From Flavisphingopyxis soli (GTDB taxonomy: Bacteria; Pseudomonadota; Alphaproteobacteria; Sphingomonadales; Sphingomonadaceae): a stretch of DNA of 64,000 nucleotides. The notes under the pieces are model-generated. The model was not told the DNA's origin, ran no database searches, and saw only the letters and a program-made list of their open reading frames with translations. Position 1 is the stretch's first letter; each line of letters opens with the position of its first letter. Below, one piece after another: positions 8,998 to 16,409 of the stretch. The stretch is from NCBI RefSeq assembly GCF_007995095.1, contig NZ_VOPY01000003.1, forward strand, positions 186,001 through 250,000, given 5' to 3'. A program made the position numbers and the translations under genes.

Positions 8998-9756
8998 ATG
9001 GACTCTGAACGCATCTGGACCGCCGCGATCGTCGTGATCGGTGACGAAATCCTGTCGGGTCGCACGCAGGACAGGAACGTCGCGCAGATCGCCACCTGGC
9101 TCAACGTCCAGGGCATCCGCCTCAAGGAGGTTCGCATCGTCGCCGACGACAGCGCTGCCATTGCCGAAGCGGTCAACATCCTGCGCGCGCGCAACGATTA
9201 CCTGTTCACCACCGGCGGCATCGGCCCGACGCACGACGACATCACCGTCGATGCGATCGCTGCCGCGCTCGGCGTCGCCGTCGTCGTCCATCCCAAGGCG
9301 CGCGCGGTGCTCGAGGCCTATTACGCCGACAAGGGCGGGATCACCGACGCACGCCTCCGCATGGCGCGCGTGCCAGAGGGCGCCAGGCTGATCGAGAACC
9401 GCATGTCGGGCGCGCCGGGAATGCATATCGACAACGTCTTCATCATGGCCGGCGTGCCGCACATTACCGCGCAGATGCTCGACGCGCTGACCGGCACGCT
9501 CGAAGGCGGCGCACCGCTCGTCTCGGTCACGCTCGGCGCGTGGGTCGCCGAAAGCGAGGTCGCCGACCTGTTGCGCATCGCCGAACGCGACCATCCCGGC
9601 TGCGCAATCGGCAGCTATCCATTCTTTCGCGAGGGGAAAGTGGGCGCCAATTTCGTCGTCCGCTCGACCAGCGAGGATGATGTGCGTGCGTGTGCGGTCG
9701 ATCTCGCCAAGGCGATCGAGGCGACGGGGCTCGAAACGGTTGCTGACGGGATCTGA
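8998..9756 (+). CDS. CinA/MoaB-like molybdopterin-binding domain protein (competence/damage-inducible protein A type)
   Basis: A 252-residue protein beginning MDSERIWTAAIVVIGDEILSG, followed by TTGGIGPTHDDITVDAIAAAL, the signature of the MoCF-binding domain shared by MoaB, MogA and the N-terminal half of CinA. The C-terminal nicotinamide-mononucleotide deamidase domain of full-length CinA is missing, which is normal for the short alphaproteobacterial form. The role is probably ADP-ribose pyrophosphatase-like or unknown. It ends 11 bp before the tRNA-Gly gene, which runs in the opposite direction. Confidence 0.85.
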   Translation: MDSERIWTAAIVVIGDEILSGRTQDRNVAQIATWLNVQGIRLKEVRIVADDSAAIAEAVNILRARNDYLFTTGGIGPTHDDITVDAIAAALGVAVVVHPKARAVLEAYYADKGGITDARLRMARVPEGARLIENRMSGAPGMHIDNVFIMAGVPHITAQMLDALTGTLEGGAPLVSVTLGAWVAESEVADLLRIAERDHPGCAIGSYPFFREGKVGANFVVRSTSEDDVRACAVDLAKAIEATGLETVADGI

Positions 9757-9767
9757 AGCGCGGGTGC

Positions 9768-9841
9768 TGGAGCGGGTGAAGGGAATCGAACCCTCGTCGT
9801 CAGCTTGGGAAGCTGCTGCTCTGCCATTGAGCTACACCCGC
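9768..9841 (-). tRNA. tRNA-Gly (anticodon CCC), integration target
   Basis: The reverse strand gives a 74-nt cloverleaf: acceptor GCGGGTG pairing CACCCGC, D-arm GCTC...GAGC, anticodon loop TTCCCAA with anticodon CCC, T-arm with GGTTCGATTCC, and an encoded CCA 3' end. It closely resembles the glyU class. Its 5' 40 nt (9802-9841) recur exactly at 25560-25599, so the island inserted here. The 5' half and anything upstream of it now derive from the island; the integrase gene lies 43 bp upstream in the same direction. Confidence 0.95.
9802..9841. repeat. Left attachment repeat (within intact tRNA-Gly)
   Basis: Forty bases from AGCTTGGGAAGC to TACACCCGC, identical to 25560-25599. It spans the tRNA from its 5' end through the anticodon loop and into the 3' side of the anticodon stem, so the crossover lies within this region, probably at the anticodon arm symmetry. 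Confidence 0.93.
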
Positions 9842-9871
9842 ATTTCCGCCATTTTCGGGATGCACTGACCC

Positions 9872-9895
9872 GTCAGTTTACAGGTCAGTTTACAG
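9872..9895. repeat. Tandem GTCAGTTTACAG repeats, probable integrase arm sites (left)
   Basis: Two perfect tandem copies of the 12-mer GTCAGTTTACAG. They begin 31 bp from the left core, and the second one covers the integrase stop codon. The same AGTTTACAG word recurs twice near the right end of the island in the same orientation, which suggests arm-type sites for the integrase or its directionality factor. Confidence 0.65.
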
Positions 9896-10988
9896 CCTTC
9901 GCGGCAAGACGCTCGCCAAGTGCCACAACGGTTCGGGCTTGGTCAACGTAGACCAGTCGGATGTCGGCCACTTTTTCTGGTGACCATGCCATAGCTCTCG
10001 CAATTTCTTGATCGGTAGCTCCGGCGATCATCAGGTGCGTGGCATATGTACCTCGGCAGTCGTGGAGGTGCTTTTTCCGGCCATCCGAATGTATGATGCC
10101 AGCTTTTTTTGATGCTTCTCCAACGCGCTTGCCAAGGCCACCCGGTGACCACGAATTACCCTCACTGGTGACGAGAACGGTATCGACATCGACTTTTCGG
10201 CGTCGCGCACGAAGCTCCTGAAGTAAGCTCTGAAGACCCGCTGTCATTGAAACCATCGCCCGCCGCCGCTTTCCCTTGCTGGCCTTTTGGGCCATCCGGA
10301 TGATGGCTTTATCCCCAACCTCATTCCAGCGGAGATCAGCGAGGTCGGCGCAGCGCAGGCCAGTCAGACATGCTAGTCGAACGGCGTCAATGACTGCGGC
10401 GTTCGCTACACTCGCAAATCGTTCTAAATCATCGGATAGCCAAACGATGTCGGCGCGCTGACCGTTCCTATAAATAGCTGGGATATCCGCAGCCATGTTG
10501 ATTGTAAGGCGGCCTCGTTGCACTCCAAACTTCAATAGTGCGCGCAAAACGGTTACGCCGATATCGGCAGCGCGCGGCGTATTCCTTCGGCTGTCCCGCC
10601 AAGCAAAAACCTTGGCCTTCATCCGAGGGTCGTTGAAAACTGCGAGGGGAACTTCGCCCCATTTTGTCTCGATCATGTCCAGCGCGGACCCCCATGTCCG
10701 CTTCGTACTAATTGCTAAGGCAGTCCATTCCGGGCTGGATGGGCGGCTTGGGTTCCGAGATCGCCATTGGCGAATGAGCGATTGGAGCGTTTGATCATGA
10801 TTTTCATTCCGCGCCTCCCAAGCGGCAGCAATTTTACCCATCACCTCAGGGGTTAGTTTCGGCCGCCTCGCGCTGATAAATCTGTGGACCATCGGGCCGC
10901 CGCGCCATGCATAGACGTACCAAGCTCGCCCCTCCTGGAGTTGCTTTCGGACGATGTGCTCCCCGGCAGTCACAGTTTGTCTGACCAC
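9885..10988 (-). CDS. int: Tyrosine recombinase / phage-type integrase
   Basis: A 367-residue site-specific recombinase. An N-terminal arm-binding and SAM-like core-binding region (about residues 1-170) precedes the catalytic domain with Arg212 (LTGLRCADL), a lysine in KASKGKRRR (238-240), His309 and Arg312 (HDCRGTYATHL), Trp335 in place of the second His, and nucleophile Tyr347 (RLVYVD). It sits directly beside the attachment core, reading toward the tRNA. It overlaps the upstream small gene by 19 bp, so they are likely cotranscribed. It should catalyse integration and excision of this island at tRNA-Gly. Confidence 0.95.
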   Translation of the reverse strand: MVRQTVTAGEHIVRKQLQEGRAWYVYAWRGGPMVHRFISARRPKLTPEVMGKIAAAWEARNENHDQTLQSLIRQWRSRNPSRPSSPEWTALAISTKRTWGSALDMIETKWGEVPLAVFNDPRMKAKVFAWRDSRRNTPRAADIGVTVLRALLKFGVQRGRLTINMAADIPAIYRNGQRADIVWLSDDLERFASVANAAVIDAVRLACLTGLRCADLADLRWNEVGDKAIIRMAQKASKGKRRRAMVSMTAGLQSLLQELRARRRKVDVDTVLVTSEGNSWSPGGLGKRVGEASKKAGIIHSDGRKKHLHDCRGTYATHLMIAGATDQEIARAMAWSPEKVADIRLVYVDQARTVVALGERLAAKAVN

Positions 10989-11281
10989 TTATCGAACTCG
11001 TTATCGCTTGCCTGCTCGCCTGTGTCCGGATGAACGCCAACAAACTTTAACCGAATTGAACCGTCGTTTCCGATCTCCATCTCACTCACTGCAACTCCGC
11101 CTTTTTGAGCGGCACTTATCGCGCGCCAAACGTCGCTTTTCCGGAAGCTTGCCTTACGGGAGCGCGCGGGCGGAATGATTGTATCAATCCGAGCGTCAAC
11201 GGATGAAGTTGAAACGATAAACCTCTTTCGTGGCCTCACGCTCACCGAGTGTTTTTCGGAATTAGGCATTACTTTTAGCAT
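10970..11281 (-). CDS. Small integrase-linked protein, unknown function
   Basis: About 103 residues, overlapping the start of int by 19 bp. I choose the ATG at 11281 (MLKVMPNSEKHSV) because GAGGCGG stands 6 bp before it; the frame extends to 11338 and a third ATG lies at 11269. The C-terminal half (DVWRAISAAQKGGVAVSEMEI then DGSIRLKF) has the form of a short helix-strand module seen in many alphaproteobacterial proteins encoded just ahead of integrases. A role as excisionase or integrase cofactor is an inference from position. Confidence 0.7.
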   Translation of the reverse strand: MLKVMPNSEKHSVSVRPRKRFIVSTSSVDARIDTIIPPARSRKASFRKSDVWRAISAAQKGGVAVSEMEIGNDGSIRLKFVGVHPDTGEQASDNEFDKWSDKL

Positions 11282-11893
11282 AACCGCCTCTTTTTTGACG
11301 ATCATCAACAATAAAGCCATAAATAATGTTGGCAACAAGAGAATTGTGCAACGCGTTGCAAGCCTATTTGGTTGGTAATCTAAGCAGCACTGTCTTCTCA
11401 GCTAGGGGTATCTTTAAGTTGAAGGGTCGACAGGTCGCGATTTAATTGTCAACGACGCTAGCAACTTGGATACTAGCATCGGTGAACTTTGGCCAATCGT
11501 ATTCACCTTTTACGTGTTCAGCGCCACCCGCTTGACGGATGCCAGTGGCAGCTTGATATCGCACGCAGTGGGTCAATCCGATTGAGATTTTCCGGTATCT
11601 AGCCAGAGTACTAGGCGTTTCTATGGGAGCCTACTGGATAGTGGCGACTACCGATCCTGTCGATTGAGCATATGGACCACCATTCGCACCCCGCGCGCCC
11701 ACCCAATGGACCGGTGGCGTGACGAGGGACCACCTTGGCCGGGAGGAGCAGCGTTCCCTCGCCACGCCACCGGTCCATTGGGCGATCACGCGGGATGCGA
11801 ATAGTGGTCCATATGCGCGTGTTGGTTTTTGTTGGGTGCTGTCAGAACAATGGTCTGACGCCGATAAGCAACGGTTCGCTCTCGCCCATCATA
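11282..11893. other. Gene-free stretch of the island, with a long inverted repeat
   Basis: About 610 bp with no convincing coding frame on either strand. The part from 11340 to 11660 is AT-richer and should hold the promoter of the integrase pair (which starts leftward). The right part holds the 149-bp inverted repeat described separately, 77 bp beyond the 3' end of the 480-aa gene. Confidence 0.6.
11668..11816. repeat. Long imperfect inverted repeat (62-bp arms, 25-bp loop)
   Basis: The arm 11668-11729 (from GCATATGGACCAC to GACGAGGGA) pairs with 11755-11816 at 55 of 62 positions, with 25 bp between them. The innermost and outermost blocks are perfectly or almost perfectly matched; most mismatches cluster in the middle (positions 29-34). 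It may be a MITE-like palindrome, a recombination site, or the DNA for a long hairpin RNA ending the leftward 480-aa gene. There is no terminator-like T run. Confidence 0.85.
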
Positions 11894-13336
11894 CTAGCGT
11901 CGGCGGACGCCTCGCACCATTTGTGCGAAGCCTTGCCGCATTGCTCTCGCAACGGTCGCATACGGTTCAACGAGGTGGTGTCGCCGCTCCTCGCCGGGGC
12001 GGGATCGCCGAATTATATTCGCATCGCTGATCAATCCCGCGCGATGGAGCTTGCTTACAAGTTCCGGCGTAAACGCCCCGTGGCGGTCCGTTGCAGCAAA
12101 GCTGCCCGCCCCGATCAGTGCTTCAAGCACAGGCTCGGGCCGAACGTGGACCTTCGTGCAGCATCGTGAAATGCGCGTGACGAGGTCGGCGCAATCTTCG
12201 ATGCGCGGTTCGGGCACATCCGATGCCATCTCACACAAGCTGTCCCAGTCAAGGCGCGTAACCGCTACCGTCCGAAGGGCAATCAGGATGTCTGACAGAG
12301 GGCTGTCCGCTGATATAGGGGTTCCGCGAAGGTTGTCCTTTACCTTAAAGCTGAACCGCGTCTCAATCCTGATGCGGTCTGACGTTTTTGCATAGATCAC
12401 GATCTTGGTCCGCTTGGTCGGCTTGACCCCGATGAACGTCGATCCGCTTCGCCGCCCACCTATCTCGCTTATGGGATATCTGCGCCATTCGCAGTTAGTG
12501 TGCGACGCCATGATGGCGGTTGTAAGCCTATCCATCAAATCAAGGGCATCTCCATGCCGCCGCTCAAAGTAAACTTCTGCTTCTGCGGGATAGAGCCGGT
12601 CCCAGTTAAGTGCAACGCGGTGCAGCGCATCGCTGGCGTAGAGTTGTTCCCCGGCATATCCATGTGCGAACCCTTCGGATACCGGAGCGACCGCCTCCAA
12701 GGCCCAGAGCTTGAGCTTCTCCTCGAAGATGCGGATGAACGCACCGGCCCAGTCGACGCCAAGCCGATCAACGACTTCGGTAAGGTTGCCGATAATATTG
12801 TCTGATGCGTCGAGGGTCGGCACCCTTTCCACAGACAACGCACGCTCGAAGAACTGGTCTACCGGAAGGTCCATAAGCGCGGCCAGCGCATCGGGCGTAT
12901 GGCGCACCATCTCTAGCGAGTGGATCAGCGTGCGGGTCGGGTTGAGCGTCATCGTGAGCTTGACCCCCAGCCCACGCTGGGTGCCCTTCGTAATGAAGCC
13001 GGTCTTTGCAGAAATCGTGCCGGGGTGGTGGAACAGGTTCGTCCTGAAGTAATCCGGACCCCTTCCCGGAAGCCCCCAGCTTCGAGTGGACGCGCCGCGC
13101 CTCTCCAGAAGGGAGCGATAGCTTTTCATCAATGTCGTCGTTGTCTCGGGCGGATCTTCGAAAGGATCGCTATCGGGCCGGATAAAATGCACTTCGCCGG
13201 GCACCGCGACGACCAGTCTGTCGAAGCCCAGTTCCGATGCGGTGGGGCGATGCCTAATATCAAGAGCCTTGATGCCAAACCGGGACCGCTGCAACGGCCT
13301 GCCTCGCCAGCTTGTCGATGCTAGTGCCATTCGCAC
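11894..13336 (-). CDS. Unknown 480-residue island protein, possible replication-initiator-like
   Basis: I do not recognise this gene with confidence. It starts at a GTG (13336) six bases after AGGGG; an ATG two codons on is an alternative. The central segment GSTFIGVKPTKRTKIVIYAKTS then DRIRIETRF resembles the pattern of Rep_trans-type rolling-circle initiators (IxxYdK...RxE), and the C-terminal region (about 405-440) could form a winged helix. That would suit a plasmid- or phage-derived Rep on an excised circle, but the catalytic tyrosine motif is not clear. Codon use is more AT-rich than in the core genes. It stands alone, transcribed leftward. Confidence 0.6.
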   Translation of the reverse strand: MRMALASTSWRGRPLQRSRFGIKALDIRHRPTASELGFDRLVVAVPGEVHFIRPDSDPFEDPPETTTTLMKSYRSLLERRGASTRSWGLPGRGPDYFRTNLFHHPGTISAKTGFITKGTQRGLGVKLTMTLNPTRTLIHSLEMVRHTPDALAALMDLPVDQFFERALSVERVPTLDASDNIIGNLTEVVDRLGVDWAGAFIRIFEEKLKLWALEAVAPVSEGFAHGYAGEQLYASDALHRVALNWDRLYPAEAEVYFERRHGDALDLMDRLTTAIMASHTNCEWRRYPISEIGGRRSGSTFIGVKPTKRTKIVIYAKTSDRIRIETRFSFKVKDNLRGTPISADSPLSDILIALRTVAVTRLDWDSLCEMASDVPEPRIEDCADLVTRISRCCTKVHVRPEPVLEALIGAGSFAATDRHGAFTPELVSKLHRAGLISDANIIRRSRPGEERRHHLVEPYATVARAMRQGFAQMVRGVRRR

Positions 13337-13600
13337 TGTGTCCCCTACTTTTGACGTTCGCGGAGGTCTGTAGAGACAGAGTGTTGCTATCGGGCAAACG
13401 GGTCAAGCGGCCATCACGAAATGGGGAGCACCGGGGTGCGTCGTTGGCGAGCGCGCCCGGAGCAGAGCGATAGGGGCCAGGTTCCTGAACAGTCATCGGT
13501 GAGAGCCGGGATCGGGCGGTCGGGCAACGAGCCACACGTCCAGACCTACTGGCACAGTGAGCCACCCTGCCAGCGAATACGCTGAAGCCGTGCAGGTCGC

Positions 13601-14164
13601 TCACAGGTTCGGATGAGGTAGCATGTTGTTAGGAAGCACTTCGGCGATAGCATCAGGAAACGGGCAGATCGGCGACCGTTCGAGGTCGGCGGCATGCCAT
13701 CCCCAACGGTCGCGCAGATGCTGCGCAATGTCGATGCTATGGGGAGGTATCTGGGCAAACCACTCACGCCCGGTAACCGCCGACGCATCCACAACTTTGC
13801 GCCATTCATCCCAGCGATAAAAGCGGAGGTGAATTGCCCTGTGACAAGGTTGGCAGAGGGTCGGATCGCGGGAGATATCGTAATAGACATCCCCGTGTAA
13901 AGAGAGTGGCCCCGAACTGCCGCAGATGTTACATTTCGATGCCAACCTGATGCAGCCCGCCGCCAGAAGCCATCCGGCTAGATGCCCACCGCGTCGCCGC
14001 TCAATGCCAGTGAAGCCATTATAGGGCTTAAGAAGCGGGAAGCGCGAGACTTGATAGCGCGGCGGCGCATTGGATCGAGGTAACCCTAAGACATGACGGG
14101 GAAGCGCCTCAATGTAGCCGTCGATATCGAACTGCGAGTGAAGTTCAGCCAGGGCCGTTTCCAA
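13601..14164 (-). CDS. HNH-like zinc-motif protein in the recombinase operon
   Basis: About 187 residues from a TTG at 14164 that lies inside the end of the upstream 66-aa gene (overlap 20 bp). The longer frame to 14275 is rejected because its N-terminus is an out-of-frame reading of that gene. Residues near the middle read CNICGSSG, then HGDVYYD, then LCQPCHRAIHLRFYRW: two CxxC pairs flanking a histidine, followed by CHxxIH, the arrangement of an HNH/zinc-ribbon nuclease. Function is unproven. Overlaps with the two upstream genes indicate tight coupling to the serine recombinase. Confidence 0.65.
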   Translation of the reverse strand: METALAELHSQFDIDGYIEALPRHVLGLPRSNAPPRYQVSRFPLLKPYNGFTGIERRRGGHLAGWLLAAGCIRLASKCNICGSSGPLSLHGDVYYDISRDPTLCQPCHRAIHLRFYRWDEWRKVVDASAVTGREWFAQIPPHSIDIAQHLRDRWGWHAADLERSPICPFPDAIAEVLPNNMLPHPNL

Positions 14165-14345
14165 TCTGCTGCGTGATCTCGCCGGCAGTGCAGTCAACCG
14201 CAGCGATAGCCATCCGCATCTGCGAAACCAGCACACGCTGCATGTCCGGAGCGTTATCGAGGCGCTGACCTTCAATGGCGAGGCCGTGCATATCCTCCAG
14301 TATAGACGTGATGGCTGCGAACAGGTGAGGGACGCCGTCCGTCAT
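14145..14345 (-). CDS. Small helical protein, unknown, coupled to the serine recombinase
   Basis: Sixty-six residues (MTDGVPHLFAAITSILEDMH...). Its ATG overlaps the recombinase stop as ATGA at 14342-14345, a classical coupling signal, and its own stop lies inside the next gene. It looks wholly helical, with heptad-like spacing of hydrophobics, and carries no known motif. It may be an adaptor or antitoxin-like partner of the downstream HNH-like protein; this is inference from gene order and size. Confidence 0.6.
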   Translation of the reverse strand: MTDGVPHLFAAITSILEDMHGLAIEGQRLDNAPDMQRVLVSQMRMAIAAVDCTAGEITQQIGNGPG

Positions 14346-14899
14346 GCCGTCTGGCCTAACGAAAGGATGCGATACACTGAAGACCTCGATATTCCGATCT
14401 CTGCCGCGATTGCTGACGCCCCTTTGCCAGTGGCATGTAGTTCCGCGACGCGCCCGCTCTGGCGCCGGGCGGTCGGTGCACGCCCTCGATACCGCCCCTC
14501 GGCCTTGGCCTTAGCAACACCATTGCGCTGCCGTTCCAACATTATCTCGCGCTCGAATTGGCTAAAAGACCCCATTAGGTTCAAAAGTAACTTGCCAGTC
14601 GCGGTCGATGTGTCGAGGTTCATTGCAAAGATCTTGAGTGTGACACCTTTGGCTTCCAGTCGCTCCGTGATGCTGCACAAGTCAGAGATCGATCTTGCCA
14701 GTCGAGATAAATCGGCGACGACTAAAACGTCTCCGTCACGAGAAAACTCTATTGCAGCGCAAAGCTCATCCCGTTGAGAAACAGATGAAGTCATCTCACC
14801 AAATAATCGGGTGCACCCCGCCGCAAGCAACTGGACTTCCTGCGCGTCGTATCCGGCCACCTGCTCGCTGGTAGATGACCGTCGATAGCCTATAAGCAT
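14342..14899 (-). CDS. Serine recombinase (resolvase/invertase family)
   Basis: A 185-residue small serine recombinase: Tyr5-Arg-Arg-Ser-Ser9-Thr with Ser9 as nucleophile, VVADLSRLARS (conserved Arg pair), DTSTATGKLLLNLMGSFSQF and FEREIMLERQRNG on the long E helix, then a C-terminal helix-turn-helix (GASAIAAEIGISRSSVYRIL) for site binding. It could resolve cointegrates, invert a segment or maintain an excised circle. It is the first gene of a three-gene overlapping operon and begins 6 bp from a palindrome (14905-14927) that could be both its operator and a recombination subsite. Confidence 0.92.
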   Translation of the reverse strand: MLIGYRRSSTSEQVAGYDAQEVQLLAAGCTRLFGEMTSSVSQRDELCAAIEFSRDGDVLVVADLSRLARSISDLCSITERLEAKGVTLKIFAMNLDTSTATGKLLLNLMGSFSQFEREIMLERQRNGVAKAKAEGRYRGRAPTARRQSGRVAELHATGKGASAIAAEIGISRSSVYRILSLGQTA

Positions 14900-14904
14900 C
14901 TGAA

Positions 14905-14927
14905 TAACCTCATCAATTATCAGGTTA
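14905..14927. promoter_or_regulatory. Palindrome upstream of the serine recombinase
   Basis: TAACCT-N11-AGGTTA, with further partial symmetry inside (CATCAATTATC). It covers the ribosome-binding region of the recombinase gene, so it would repress translation or transcription if bound. The size also suits a resolvase subsite I half-pair. Confidence 0.45.
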
Positions 14928-15312
14928 CATTGACCAAGACGGTTCAGGAAGTCACGAGAAAACGACCACTTTTATTGTTACTTTCCGACTTATCAGAGTG
15001 CTCGCTACGAGTGCGGAATTGGCAAGATATTTGTGCGATCAAATGGCGCTGACGACTGGAAGCAATTTTTATCGCAGCCTGAACTTCGACGGGCCATGGG
15101 CAGGCCGGCATAACCGGCACCGCATTCGCCATAACTGCGGTCGTCCGCGATTGGATACATGCAACTGAAATCGGTCGCTCGGTCAGCTTGCGCCGAAGCC
15201 TATTTGGCTACAAGGTTACCGTGGTTAGGTGGTTGCGCTCCAGCATCCCGAGCGCGCCGACGCGAAGTCCGTTCGGCAACCAGTTTTGCCCGCTATTACA
15301 GAAGGACGTAAA
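14928..15312. other. Divergent intergenic region, no gene seen
   Basis: About 385 bp between the leftward recombinase operon and the rightward 247-aa gene. It must hold the promoters for both. I see no confident -35/-10 pair and no convincing ORF. Confidence 0.5.
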
Positions 15313-16056
15313 ATGACTGATGAAAAGTATTCACCTGCGGTCCTTCTTTTAGCCGACCAAATGGAACACCGGATGGCTAATAGAGAGAAATGGAAGCGCG
15401 ATGCGGCCATTTTGATCGATGTCCATCAAGTTGCGTTTAGTGCCCTGGCGTCGGTATTGAAACGTAATCTGGGACGTAAGGTTGAGGATGTCAGCAAGGC
15501 ACAAGAAGGCCAAATCTGCTTAATATCACATTTTGTCCAGGGGATTGAACTTTGCGAAAGCTCAATCTCCGAAGGTCTTTACTCGCAGGCTGCGGCGCTG
15601 TTGAAACAAGAGGTTGAGATAGTATCTGGTATCGAAGAATATCGTACTGACAAGCGGAAGGAAAAGAAAACGCCTCTGATTGGCAAGGGTGTCACTGCGG
15701 GCTTCGGACCTGTGTATGGGCAGCTCAATGATATTGCGCACCTTGGACGCCATGAAATCGCGAAGAACATCGTTTCGGGATCTGTTGGCAACCTAACCGG
15801 GGCAAGTATCGTTCCGGTTTACGAAAAAGACCTAGCGTTTGCGCTGTATGGCCAACACATCCATTACATAATTCTAGTGACGCAACAACTCGATGTGCTG
15901 TTCCAATCAATCTATGGAAAGGGTCTGAACGAGGACGAAAAAGGTTGGAGTGGTGGCGCGATTGGGGTCTTGCTGAAGGAAGGATTTCTCAAGCTACCAG
16001 ACAATGCAGAAGGGGAGGAAGCCGACTGGATCAGATCGATGATAAAGATCAAGTAG
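15313..16056 (+). CDS. Unknown, mostly helical 247-residue island protein
   Basis: The start ATG at 15313 follows GAAGGACGTAAA. Codon use is clearly AT-rich against the core genes, a sign of transfer. The protein is soluble and mainly helical. A central SEGLYSQAAALLKQEVEIVS helix and a later GPVYGQLNDIAHLGRHEI loop recall DUF5677-type/HEPN-like proteins (aromatic...LSD..H), which are found in defence and toxin settings. The HEPN RxxxxH catalytic motif is not evident, so this is only a resemblance. It stands alone, converging on the RES gene. Confidence 0.7.
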   Translation: MTDEKYSPAVLLLADQMEHRMANREKWKRDAAILIDVHQVAFSALASVLKRNLGRKVEDVSKAQEGQICLISHFVQGIELCESSISEGLYSQAAALLKQEVEIVSGIEEYRTDKRKEKKTPLIGKGVTAGFGPVYGQLNDIAHLGRHEIAKNIVSGSVGNLTGASIVPVYEKDLAFALYGQHIHYIILVTQQLDVLFQSIYGKGLNEDEKGWSGGAIGVLLKEGFLKLPDNAEGEEADWIRSMIKIK

Positions 16057-16409
16057 CCTCCCTCCCCGAAATCATGATCGGGGGTTAACTTAACCTCCCA
16101 CAGACTTATTGTGCAAGCGCATATGTGCAACGGGATCCCGAGCGGCCTTTATTGGAAAAGATAAAAGGCAGTCGAGCGGCAGCTTTCCATTACCGAGATC
16201 CGCCAGTCGGCTCCCTACCCAACAGCGGACATTCCACATTTTAACTATCAATCCTATAATAGGACCAGCCACATTTCACATAGATTATAGGTCTTGCGAG
16301 ACGCATGTTCCAAAAGCCGGGGCCAACTTCTGTGGGACGCTTTGCGGAAAACATCCTGCCAATCTAATTGTCTCACATAGGCAGGGCCTTTCGAGACCAA
16401 GCTGAGACA
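16057..16409. other. Convergent intergenic region, no gene seen
   Basis: About 350 bp between the ends of the helical protein gene and the RES gene. A weak hairpin (CCCCGA...TCGGGG around 16064-16084) lies just after the first stop. The rest is AT-rich, with no credible coding frame. Confidence 0.5.

Noticed and set aside
11719-12030. Possible 103-aa plus-strand gene next to the long inverted repeat
   Set aside because: It starts inside one arm of the repeat, then overlaps the 480-aa gene antisense, has no ribosome site and no recognisable motif.
13260-13604. Open frame between the 480-aa gene and the HNH-like gene
   Set aside because: It overlaps the 480-aa gene start, has no conserved feature and no ribosome site; the gap is better read as non-coding promoter DNA.
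16109-16405. Possible 98-aa gene in the gap before the RES gene
   Set aside because: Composition looks random, with no ribosome site and no motif.
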